Of a stretch of DNA of 64,000 nucleotides, positions 9,592 to 17,224 are shown piece after piece; positions within the stretch are counted from its first letter, which is position 1, and every line of letters starts with the position of its first letter. The DNA comes from Jeongeupia chitinilytica (GTDB lineage Bacteria > Pseudomonadota > Gammaproteobacteria > Burkholderiales > Chitinibacteraceae). Position numbers and translations under genes: made by a program. The DNA is taken from assembly GCF_014652315.1 (NCBI RefSeq), contig NZ_BMYO01000007.1, positions 62,001 through 126,000 of the forward strand. The letters are read 5' to 3'. The notes under the pieces were generated by a model. It ran no database searches and was not told where the DNA came from. It saw only the letters and a list, made by a program, of their open reading frames with translations.

Positions 9592-10452
9592 TCAGCCGAG
9601 AACGGCCTTGATGTCGTCGCCTTCGGTCAGCGTGTACTTGGTCGGGTTTTCGAGCAGCTTGCCACCGTCGAAGCGGCTGACCTTGTAGATCGTGCCGAAC
9701 GAGAAGGTCGGCGCCGCCGCACCCTGGCCGCCGCAGACTTCGGCGCCGCGACGAACATTGTCGGCCATCCAGCCCGGCAGGCGCAGGTGGTAAGGGTTGC
9801 GACGCACTTCCTCGACGTGGCAGGCCAGCGCGGCGATCAGGTCGGCAGTGTCGCTGGTGCTGGTCGCGATCAGCGCATTCGGGGCGTCCATCTGGCGCCA
9901 GAACTCGCTCTGCGCGACGGTGCACGCATGGCCGGCCTGCTTGAGTGCATCGACGACCAGGTAATGGGTGCCGATGTGTGCCGAATGGTAGTCGTTGTCG
10001 TGCGGGCAGACACAGACCGCCGGCCGGTACTGCTCGATCAGGGCCGCGAGCACGTTGACCTTCTCTGCCCACGCGACCGGGTCTTCGGCACGGGTCTTGG
10101 GCGAGACGCCCATCAGGCCGCCCGGGATGGTTTCCTGCAGTTCCCAGCCGAGCAGTGCGCAGGCGTTCGACACTTCGACCCAGCGTTCCGGCTGGCGCTT
10201 GAGGTTCGACCCCTGGGTGACGGCGACGTTGACGACGCGGAAACCGGCTTCGCGGCCCAAGCGCAGCGGCAGCGCACCGATGATGCATTCATCGTCCGGG
10301 TGCGGGGCGAAAATCATCACGACCGGCGCGTCGGCTGCCGGCGCGGCACGGGCGGGCAGATTCAGGCCGTCGAGCGAGGCGTACAGCGGGGCATCCTGTT
10401 TTTGCAACAGCGCGTCGTGCGCTTGAACCAGATCGAGATAAGCGTGACTCAT
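9592..10452 (-). CDS. PIG-L family deacetylase
   Basis: 286 residues. The LmbE/PIG-L family consists of zinc-dependent N-acetyl-sugar deacetylases. The metal motif PHPDDE is present in MIFAPHPDDECIIG, and CPHDNDYHSAHIGTHYLV carries the second conserved His cluster. There is no signal peptide, so it is probably cytoplasmic. The substrate cannot be deduced, and no glycan or mycothiol-like thiol pathway genes are adjacent. It stands alone, divergent from the DUF475 gene; a TATACT-like -10 sits on the minus strand about 45 bases upstream. Confidence 0.88.
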   Translation of the reverse strand: MSHAYLDLVQAHDALLQKQDAPLYASLDGLNLPARAAPAADAPVVMIFAPHPDDECIIGALPLRLGREAGFRVVNVAVTQGSNLKRQPERWVEVSNACALLGWELQETIPGGLMGVSPKTRAEDPVAWAEKVNVLAALIEQYRPAVCVCPHDNDYHSAHIGTHYLVVDALKQAGHACTVAQSEFWRQMDAPNALIATSTSDTADLIAALACHVEEVRRNPYHLRLPGWMADNVRRGAEVCGGQGAAAPTFSFGTIYKVSRFDGGKLLENPTKYTLTEGDDIKAVLG

Positions 10453-10632
10453 GCGGGGCTCCGTTCGGGGGAAACAGCTTATTGTGCAAAGCCAAAAGTA
10501 TAGAGACTTTGCCGGGCACGAACCATGGCCGCTTGCACCGCCGTTGTGCTGGATCAGAGGCGCGCGGTCGGCGCTGGCCGGGGGCCGGCGGAATCGGGGG
10601 CATAATGGCGGTTTGCCACTATGCTGTGCGTC

Positions 10633-11682
10633 ATGCTGCGCTATTTCCATACCTCGTTTGCCGTCACCGCCATCGGCCTCGGACTGGCATGGGTGATCGG
10701 CGGCTGGGCCGGGCTCTGGGTCACGTTCAATCTGGCCCTGCTCGAAACCAGCCTGTCGTTCGACAATGCCGTCGTCAACGCCTCGATCCTGAAACACTGG
10801 GATGAAAAATGGCGTCGCCGCTTCCTGCTCTGGGGGATGCTGGTGGCCGTGTTCGGCATGCGCCTGCTGTTTCCCCTGGTCATCGTCGGCGTGATCGCGC
10901 AGGCGTCGCCGCTGCCCGGGCCGATCTCGTTGTACGAGTGGGCGGTGAACGGGCACTGGCCGGCCAGCGACGTCCTGACGATGGCGGTCATGCGCCCCGA
11001 TCACTATGCGGCGACGCTGACGTCGGCGCACATCGAAGTGACTGCCTTCGGCGGTGCCTTCCTGATGATGGTGTTCTGGGCGTTCTTCCTGAACCGCGAA
11101 AAGCGCGAACACTGGATCAAGCCGCTCGAGGCCGGACTTGCACACATCGGCCGGTTGAACATGGCGGCGGCCATCCTGTCGCTGGCGGTGCTGCTGGCGC
11201 TGGCGAGCGAGTTGCCCGAGCACGAGGCCTACCGTTTCCTTTCCGCCGGCCTGTGGGGTGTGGTGGTCTACGCCGTTGTCGAGAGCCTGGGCGCGTTGCT
11301 GGGCGACGACGGCGCGGCAGCCAAGACGGGCTGGTCCGGTTTCATCTATCTCGAACTGCTCGATGCGTCGTTTTCGTTCGACGGCGTGCTCGGGGCGTTT
11401 GCGCTGACCAAGAACATTTTCCTGATCGTGATCGGGCTCGGCGTCGGCGCGATGTTCGTTCGCAGCTTCACGATCCTGCTGGTCGAGAAGGGCACGCTGT
11501 CGACCTTGCGTTACCTCGAGCACGGCGCATTCTGGGCGATCGGTTCGCTCGCGGCGGTGATGCTGCTTGCCCCGTTGCTCGACGTCCCCGAAGCGCTGAC
11601 CGGCGGCATCGCGGCGGTGCTGATCATTGCCGCTGCCCTGCACTCGTGGTGGCTGAACCGGCGCGAGGCCGACCGCAAATGA
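10633..11682 (+). CDS. DUF475 (TerC-superfamily) integral membrane protein
   Basis: 349 residues with about eight hydrophobic segments. SLSFDNAVVNASIL and LLDASFSFDGVLGAFALT are the two halves of the duplicated acidic membrane motif typical of DUF475 and TerC relatives, thought to handle divalent metals such as Mn. CATAAT at 10601-10606 looks like a -10 box, which favours ATG 10633 over ATG 10621. The convergent neighbour is a second, different TerC-family gene. They share one perfect-palindrome terminator that begins in this gene's stop codon. Confidence 0.85.
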   Translation: MLRYFHTSFAVTAIGLGLAWVIGGWAGLWVTFNLALLETSLSFDNAVVNASILKHWDEKWRRRFLLWGMLVAVFGMRLLFPLVIVGVIAQASPLPGPISLYEWAVNGHWPASDVLTMAVMRPDHYAATLTSAHIEVTAFGGAFLMMVFWAFFLNREKREHWIKPLEAGLAHIGRLNMAAAILSLAVLLALASELPEHEAYRFLSAGLWGVVVYAVVESLGALLGDDGAAAKTGWSGFIYLELLDASFSFDGVLGAFALTKNIFLIVIGLGVGAMFVRSFTILLVEKGTLSTLRYLEHGAFWAIGSLAAVMLLAPLLDVPEALTGGIAAVLIIAAALHSWWLNRREADRK

Positions 11683-11708
11683 AAAACGGCCCCGCGGGGC
11701 CGTTTTTC
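11681..11708. terminator. perfect-palindrome bidirectional terminator
   Basis: 28 bases of perfect inverted repeat: GAAAAACGGCCCCG followed by its exact complement CGGGGCCGTTTTTC. It contains the last two bases of the DUF475 stop codon and serves both convergent TerC-superfamily genes. Confidence 0.9.
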
Positions 11709-11730
11709 ATGGCGAGTCCCGGTGCCGGGC

Positions 11731-12678
11731 TCAGTTCTCCGGCAGCGGTTCGCCGCGGGTCTTGTACAGCGAGTACAGCACGCCGGCGAGCAGCAGGCCG
11801 AACGTCACCGTCAGCGAGAGCACCGAAGGGATCTTCACGTTCATGTACACGAGACCGATCTTGCAGCCGATGAACACCAGCACCACCGCGAGTGCGTACT
11901 TGAGGTAGTGGAAACGGTGCACCATCGCCGCCAGCGCGAAGTACAGCGCGCGCAGGCCCAGAATGGCGAAGATGTTCGACGTGTAGACGATGAACGGGTC
12001 CTGCGTGATCGCGAAGATCGCCGGGATGCTGTCGACCGCGAACACGAGGTCGGCAGCCTCGACCATCACCAGCGCCAGGAACAGCGGCGTCGCCCACCAG
12101 CCGGCCTTCTGGCCCAGCGTTTCGCCGCGCACGAAGAAGTGCGAGCCCTGCAAGGTCGGCACCATGCGCAGGTGACGCTTGAAGAACTTGAACATCCGGT
12201 TGTTTTCGATGTCCGGATCCTCGTCCTTGGCGAGCAGCATCTTGATGCCGGTGATGATCAGGAAGGCGCCGAACACCAGCAGGATCCAGCTGAACTGGTG
12301 GACCAGTGCCGCGCCGAGGCCGATCATGACCGCACGCATGACGATGGCACCGAGAATGCCCCAGAACAGCACGCGGTGCTGCAGCTCGCGCGGAATCGCC
12401 AGACTGGTGAAGATCAGCGAGATGATGAACACGTTGTCCATCGACAGCGATTTCTCGACCAGGAAGCCGGTGAAGTAGTCCATCCCGGCCTGCGGCCCCT
12501 TGAACGACCAGACCCAGGCGCCGAACAGCAGGCCTGCGCCGATGTAGAACGCCGAGAGCTTCAGGCTCTTCTTGATGCTGATTTCATTGTTGCCACGGTT
12601 CAGAAAGCCGAGGTCGAAGGCGAGCAGCGTCAGTACAACGCCGATGAACACGCCCCAAATCCATATTTCACTGCCCAT
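11731..12678 (-). CDS. TerC family membrane protein (Alx/MgtC-like metal exporter)
   Basis: 315 residues with about nine hydrophobic segments. VEKSLSMDNVFIISLIF and VEAADLVFAVDSIPAIFAIT are the paired acidic motifs of TerC/Alx proteins, which are linked to Mn export and alkaline or tellurite stress. It ends in a short polar tail (GEPLPEN). It lies 94 bases from the divergent tatD gene; that gap is too short for, and does not resemble, the yybP-ykoY Mn riboswitch that often precedes alx. Ligand is inferred only from the family. Confidence 0.9.
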   Translation of the reverse strand: MGSEIWIWGVFIGVVLTLLAFDLGFLNRGNNEISIKKSLKLSAFYIGAGLLFGAWVWSFKGPQAGMDYFTGFLVEKSLSMDNVFIISLIFTSLAIPRELQHRVLFWGILGAIVMRAVMIGLGAALVHQFSWILLVFGAFLIITGIKMLLAKDEDPDIENNRMFKFFKRHLRMVPTLQGSHFFVRGETLGQKAGWWATPLFLALVMVEAADLVFAVDSIPAIFAITQDPFIVYTSNIFAILGLRALYFALAAMVHRFHYLKYALAVVLVFIGCKIGLVYMNVKIPSVLSLTVTFGLLLAGVLYSLYKTRGEPLPEN

Positions 12679-12773
12679 ATGATCCCCATTCGGTATGGCA
12701 TTATTTAGCTATGTAGTGGCCGCAGCGGGCGGCCGCCAGTTAGACACAGATAGTAAATGCTTGTGAGAGTTCC

Positions 12774-13571
12774 GTGCTGATCGATAGTCATTGCCATCTG
12801 GACGCGCCGGAGTTCGATGCCGATCGCGACCGGGTCGTTGCCGCAGCCATGGCTGCCGGGGTCCGGCAGCTGGTAGTACCGTCCGTCAGCGCGGCAACGT
12901 TTGCCGGCACCCGGCAGATGCGCGCGCGTTATGGCTGCGCAGTGGCCTATGGCCTGCACCCGATCTACGTGGCCGAGCATCTGGATGCGCATCTGGCCGA
13001 ACTGGCCGACTGGTTGCGACGGGAGCCGGCGGTCGCTGTGGGCGAAATCGGCCTCGATTTCTATGTGCCCGGGCTGGATGCGGCCCGACAGACGGCGCTG
13101 TTCGAAGCCCAGCTGCGCATTGCCCGCGAGTTCGATCTGCCGGTCATCGTGCATATCCGCCGCAGCCAGGACCAGGTGCTCAAGTACCTGCGCAAATGGC
13201 GGGTCAGGGGCGGGATCGCCCATGCGTTCAACGGCAGCCGCCAGCAGGCCGACGAGTTCATCAAGCTGGGTTTCAAGCTCGGCTTCGGCGGGGCGATGAC
13301 CTACAGCGGCTCGCAGCGGATCCGCCGGCTGGCGGCCGACCTGCCGCTCGATACCATCGTGCTCGAAACCGATGCCCCGGACATCGCACCGGCCTGGCTG
13401 GCCGGGCCACCGCCGGGGCGCAATGCGCCGGATCAGCTGCCGCGGATTGCGGCGGAAATGGCCGCGTTGCGCGGCATGGAGGCCGGTGCGCTGCTGGCCG
13501 CCACTGCGGCCAATGCGGAGGCGGTACTCGGACCGTTGGGTTCGGTTCACGAGGCTGGACAGCCGGAATGA
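12774..13571 (+). CDS. TatD family metal-dependent hydrolase
   Basis: 265 residues from a GTG at 12774 (VLIDSHCHLD). TIM-barrel hydrolase of the TatD/YcfH family: metal ligands in DSHCHLD, GEIGLDFY, VHIRR, HAFNG and LETDAPD. Family members are deoxyribonucleases or quality-control hydrolases. The stop codon overlaps the first ATG of the Trp-rich leader frame of trpS (ATGA). TatD and trpS may therefore share a transcript, with the attenuator controlling entry into trpS. Confidence 0.92.
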   Translation: MLIDSHCHLDAPEFDADRDRVVAAAMAAGVRQLVVPSVSAATFAGTRQMRARYGCAVAYGLHPIYVAEHLDAHLAELADWLRREPAVAVGEIGLDFYVPGLDAARQTALFEAQLRIAREFDLPVIVHIRRSQDQVLKYLRKWRVRGGIAHAFNGSRQQADEFIKLGFKLGFGGAMTYSGSQRIRRLAADLPLDTIVLETDAPDIAPAWLAGPPPGRNAPDQLPRIAAEMAALRGMEAGALLAATAANAEAVLGPLGSVHEAGQPE

Positions 13572-13648
13572 TCGCGCCCAGAATGACCCGTATGTACCGA
13601 TTTCCTGCAACGATCCGTCCGGCCTTGGGCCGTTGGTGGCGCCGCTGA
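13568..13648 (+). CDS. Trp-rich leader peptide of trpS
   Basis: A 26-codon frame from ATG 13568 (overlapping the tatD stop as ATGA), with in-frame ATGs at 13583 and 13592, ending ALGRWWRR-stop at 13646-13648. The tandem TGG codons are at 13634-13639, directly before the first arm of a 1:2/2:3/3:4 hairpin set. Trp is the rarest residue, so a WW pair at the end of a short frame just upstream of trpS is the hallmark of a ribosome-sensing leader. No strong ribosome site precedes any of the ATGs; translation may be coupled to tatD. Product itself probably has no function. Confidence 0.7.
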   Translation: MIAPRMTRMYRFPATIRPALGRWWRR

Positions 13649-13706
13649 ACTAGCGGCAGGCCACGTTGCGTGAACCATGCCGCCGGACCGGGCGGCATGT
13701 GTTTTT
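13634..13706 (+). promoter_or_regulatory. transcription attenuator of trpS
   Basis: Segment 1 GCCGCT (13641-13646) can pair with segment 2 AGCGGC (13652-13657). Segment 2 GCGGCA (13653-13658) can instead pair with segment 3 TGCCGC (13678-13683), enclosing a small CACG-TTG-CGTG hairpin. Segment 3 CATGCCGCC (13676-13684) pairs with segment 4 GGCGGCATG (13691-13699), followed by TGTTTTT: a terminator. A ribosome stalled at the Trp codons 13634-13639 would cover segment 1 and favour 2:3, the antiterminator. This is the trp-leader logic, inferred from sequence. Confidence 0.75.
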
Positions 13707-13751
13707 CTGCGGTACCGGTCCGGCGGCCCCAATCCCAGAGGAGTCCGCCCG

Positions 13752-14771
<1,020 letters not shown>

Positions 14772-14787
14772 CCGCAGCGATGCGGGC

Positions 14788-14822
14788 AACAAAAAGCGGA
14801 GCTTCGAGCTCCGCTTTTTGTT
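14788..14822. terminator. bidirectional terminator shared by trpS and its paralogue
   Basis: AACAAAAAGCGGAGCT (14788-14803) and AGCTCCGCTTTTTGTT (14807-14822) form a 16-bp perfect stem with a 3-base loop and T-runs on both strands. Confidence 0.95.
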
Positions 14823-14838
14823 GGTGAATGACGCCGTT

Positions 14839-15651
14839 TCAACCGAGCGCATGCCGGACCTCGGCAAGCGTCTGCGCGGCCACATCGCGGGTGCGTTCGA
14901 TGCCGCGTTGCAGTTGCTGTGAAACCGCGTCGCGTGACAGCGATGCGCGGCGGGCGCGCAACGGCGAGACGAAGGCTTCGAGGCAGTGAGCCAGGTGCAG
15001 CTGCAGCACGTCGTCGGCAAGGCCGCCGCGGCGGAACTTGGCCTTCAGGTCGTCGAGGAAATGGATGTCGGATTCGAAGGCATCGAGATAGGCGAAAATC
15101 GGATGCTGTTCGACGGCCAGCTTTTCGGTCGGCAGCACCATTGTCAGTACCGCCGCACGCAGCTCGGCCGGCGTCGAGTTCAGCCCGACGTCGCGGCCGA
15201 GCGGCGCCAGCGCACGCCGGGTCTCGGGCAGTGCCAGCGCTTCCGGCAGCAGTTCGCGGCCGGCCAGGCTGTTGCAGTGACGGGCGATGCGGTTGGCTTC
15301 GGACAGCTGGGCCGACTGCGGCAGCGCGGCCAGCGCAGGGCGGATCGCGGTCATCGCCGTGGCGGTACGGCTGGCAGGCAGCAACGGGGCGAAGCAGCGA
15401 CCGATCTCGCCCAGCTCCGGCACCTGCTCGGCGACGAAGATCGTGCATTGTTCGGCATCGACGCCCACGGCCAGATGGTCGAGCACCGTGTCGAGCGGCG
15501 CCTGTGCGCCGTCATCGAGCATCAGGAAAGGGCGGTGGCGCTCGAGGAAGGGCAGACGGCGATTCAGTGTTGCCAGCGTGTCGCCGACGGTGATGGCCTG
15601 CTGTGCCGGGTCGCCGAGCAGGATGGTGACGGGATTGCGGGGTTCGGTCAT
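14839..15651 (-). CDS. TrpRS-like pseudoenzyme, catalytic motifs lost
   Basis: 270 residues, about 70 shorter than the neighbouring TrpRS but clearly related along its length. The best match is near the C-terminus: AYLDAFESDIHFLDDLKAKF against the synthetase's TYLDAFEPDIAFVDDLKAKY, and HLAVGVDAEQCTIFV against YLAVGIDPAKSTIFI. The HIGH region reads GDPAQQAITVGDTLATLNRR (no HxGH) and the KMSKS region reads LGRDVGLNSTPAEL. It therefore should not activate Trp. AAAGGA precedes ATG 15651. It may sense Trp or tRNA or modulate TrpRS. The frame is intact, so it is not a decaying pseudogene. Confidence 0.85.
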   Translation of the reverse strand: MTEPRNPVTILLGDPAQQAITVGDTLATLNRRLPFLERHRPFLMLDDGAQAPLDTVLDHLAVGVDAEQCTIFVAEQVPELGEIGRCFAPLLPASRTATAMTAIRPALAALPQSAQLSEANRIARHCNSLAGRELLPEALALPETRRALAPLGRDVGLNSTPAELRAAVLTMVLPTEKLAVEQHPIFAYLDAFESDIHFLDDLKAKFRRGGLADDVLQLHLAHCLEAFVSPLRARRASLSRDAVSQQLQRGIERTRDVAAQTLAEVRHALG

Positions 15652-15706
15652 GGTATCGGTCCTTTGGATTTGGACCACCGACCAGGGAGGGTATCTTGGA
15701 GTGCTA

Positions 15707-15783
15707 CAAACAACGATGCCGCCTGATCGGCGGCATGTGTTCGTGATAAGTCCTAGCCGCCTTTAGATATACGGGCGGTACCA
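15707..15783 (-). promoter_or_regulatory. attenuator-like leader of the TrpRS-like gene
   Basis: Read on the minus strand, segment 1 CCGCC (15778-15774) can pair with segment 2 GGCGG (15761-15757). Segment 2 GGCGGC (15761-15756) can pair with segment 3 GCCGCC (15734-15729). Segment 3 ATGCCGCC (15736-15729) pairs with segment 4 GGCGGCAT (15723-15716), followed by the U-rich CGTTGTTTG. The Trp codon of the leader frame (15783-15781) lies three bases before segment 1. The terminator stem ATGCCGCC/GGCGGCAT is the same as in the trpS attenuator. Confidence 0.65.
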
Positions 15784-15822
15784 ATAATTCTGGCGGGAAA
15801 GGGGCAGGGACTTGGAGTTCAT
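15763..15822 (-). CDS. leader peptide of the TrpRS-like gene
   Basis: 19 codons from ATG (15822-15820) to TAA (15765-15763), ending QNYWYRPYI. One Trp codon is flanked by Tyr codons just before the first hairpin arm of the attenuator. The ribosome site is weak (GAG about 12 bases upstream). It lies between moeB and the TrpRS-like gene, so translation could begin on a transcript reading through from moeB. The role as a leader is inferred from its position and codon content. Confidence 0.5.
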   Translation of the reverse strand: MNSKSLPLSRQNYWYRPYI

Positions 15823-15879
15823 GCCGGCTACTCTACGCGGATGACTCCGGCTTGGAATGCGGGATAACCCGTATCCGCG

Positions 15880-16659
15880 CTAAACCGCCGTGCCGCACAC
15901 CGGGCAGGACGGGTCTTTGCGGTACTTCATTTCGCGCCATTGCAGCGTACGGCCGTCGAGCAGTTGCAGCCGCCCGGTCAGCGTCGGCAGGCCGATCAGC
16001 AGTTTCAGTGCTTCGGCCGCCTGGGCGGCGCCGATGATGCCCGTCAGCGGTGCGAATACGCCGAACGTGGCGCACGGTCCGTCCGATGCGTCGCCTTCCT
16101 CGCCGAACAGGCAGTGGTAACACGGGTTGGCAGGATCGCGCAGGTCGAAGGTCGTCAGTTGTCCGTCGAACCGGACCGCTGCACCGGAAACCAGCGGCAC
16201 GCGCGCGGCGACGCACGCACGGTTGACGGCATGCCGCGTGGCGAAGTTGTCGCAGCAATCGAGCACGACGTCGGCGGCGGCGACGAGTCCGGCCAGCCGC
16301 GTGGCATCGACGCGCGCTTTGATCGTATGTACGGTCAGCGCCGGATTGAGGGCCAGCATGGCCGTCCGGGCCGACTCGGCCTTGTTGACGCCGATGCGGG
16401 CTTCGGTGTGGGCGATCTGGCGCTGCAGGTTGGTCAGATCGACCGCATCGTCATCGACGACCGTGATCGTGCCGACACCGGCGCTGGCGAGGTAAAGCAG
16501 TGCCGGCGATCCGAGGCCGCCGGCGCCGATGACCAGCGCATGCGCGTCCGCCAGTGCCTGCTGGCCCTCGACGCCGATCTCGTCGAGCAGGATGTGGCGG
16601 CTGTAACGCAGCAGGGCGGCGTCATCAAGGTCGGCGTGTCGGGTGGCGCAATGGGTCAT
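15880..16659 (-). CDS. moeB: molybdopterin-synthase adenylyltransferase / ThiF-HesA-MoeB family
   Basis: 259 residues, E1-like adenylyltransferase. It would activate the C-terminal Gly of a small sulfur carrier (MoaD or ThiS) with ATP. RYSRHILLDEIG is the N-terminal family motif, VIGAGGLGSPAL is the nucleotide loop, DLTNLQRQI contains the conserved Arg and Gln, and CYHC plus CPVC are the zinc-binding pairs. No moa or thi genes are adjacent, so MoeB versus ThiF cannot be decided from context. The short HMA-like gene lies 72 bases upstream on the same strand. Confidence 0.9.
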   Translation of the reverse strand: MTHCATRHADLDDAALLRYSRHILLDEIGVEGQQALADAHALVIGAGGLGSPALLYLASAGVGTITVVDDDAVDLTNLQRQIAHTEARIGVNKAESARTAMLALNPALTVHTIKARVDATRLAGLVAAADVVLDCCDNFATRHAVNRACVAARVPLVSGAAVRFDGQLTTFDLRDPANPCYHCLFGEEGDASDGPCATFGVFAPLTGIIGAAQAAEALKLLIGLPTLTGRLQLLDGRTLQWREMKYRKDPSCPVCGTAV

Positions 16660-16731
16660 GGCAATCGGGCTCGGACGTAGCCGCCAGTATACCCGTACCC
16701 GTCAGCGGGACGATTTGTGCTGGCGCAGGAG

Positions 16732-17130
16732 TCAGAGGTAGCGGCGCAGCTCGTCCGGCGTGTCGTCGTGATCACCGTGCGGATGCTGGTCCCAGACCCT
16801 GGCGTAAACATCGCGGGTCTTGACGTTGTGTTCGGGCAGGTCGAGGTTGTCGCGTTCGACGTCGTCGGCATAATGCGCCAGCGTGCGCTTGAGTTTCTGC
16901 AGGGCCCGCTGATCGAGCCCGATGTGACTGGCGGCGAGCACCGCTTCAAGCTCGGCCAGCGTGCAGGTCGACAGCGCGTAACGCACGCGCAATACGCAGG
17001 CATTTGATGCCAAGGATGCACTGACGCCGGGCAATTGCGTCAGCAGGTCTGCGGCATGTGCCGCCTGCGCTGCGCTGGTGCCCGGTGCCAGCGCGAGATC
17101 GTGCTGCCGGATGTCGTGGTGGTCGGTCAT
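16732..17130 (-). CDS. uncharacterised protein with ferredoxin-like (HMA-type) N-terminus
   Basis: 132 residues, no family name recognised. Residues ~10-75 follow the beta-alpha-beta-beta-alpha pattern of heavy-metal-associated domains (PGTSAAQAAHAADLLTQLPG, then VLRVRYALSTCTLAELEAVL) but lack the metal CxxC. The C-terminal part is charged and His/Asp-rich (DQHPHGDHDDTPDELRRYL). A GGGGGAG precedes ATG 17130. It is on the same strand as moeB and may share its transcript. Function unknown. Confidence 0.7.
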   Translation of the reverse strand: MTDHHDIRQHDLALAPGTSAAQAAHAADLLTQLPGVSASLASNACVLRVRYALSTCTLAELEAVLAASHIGLDQRALQKLKRTLAHYADDVERDNLDLPEHNVKTRDVYARVWDQHPHGDHDDTPDELRRYL

Positions 17131-17195
17131 GGTGGACTCCCCCTTGGTCCAGTCTATCCGTCCCGCGTGGGCTGCGCATTCTGCCCTGCAACAAA

Positions 17196-17219
17196 AAACC
17201 CCGCCGGCGGGCGGGGTTT
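17196..17219 (-). terminator. intrinsic terminator of ctpA
   Basis: AAACCCCGCC (17196-17205) and GGCGGGGTTT (17210-17219); read on the minus strand it ends in TTTTTTGTTG. It lies directly after the S41 peptidase gene. Confidence 0.9.
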
Positions 17220-17224
17220 GGTGC

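Noticed and set aside
12679..12773. Mn riboswitch (yybP-ykoY) before the TerC gene
   Set aside because: The gap is only 95 bases and shared with tatD, and I could not find the conserved paired loops.
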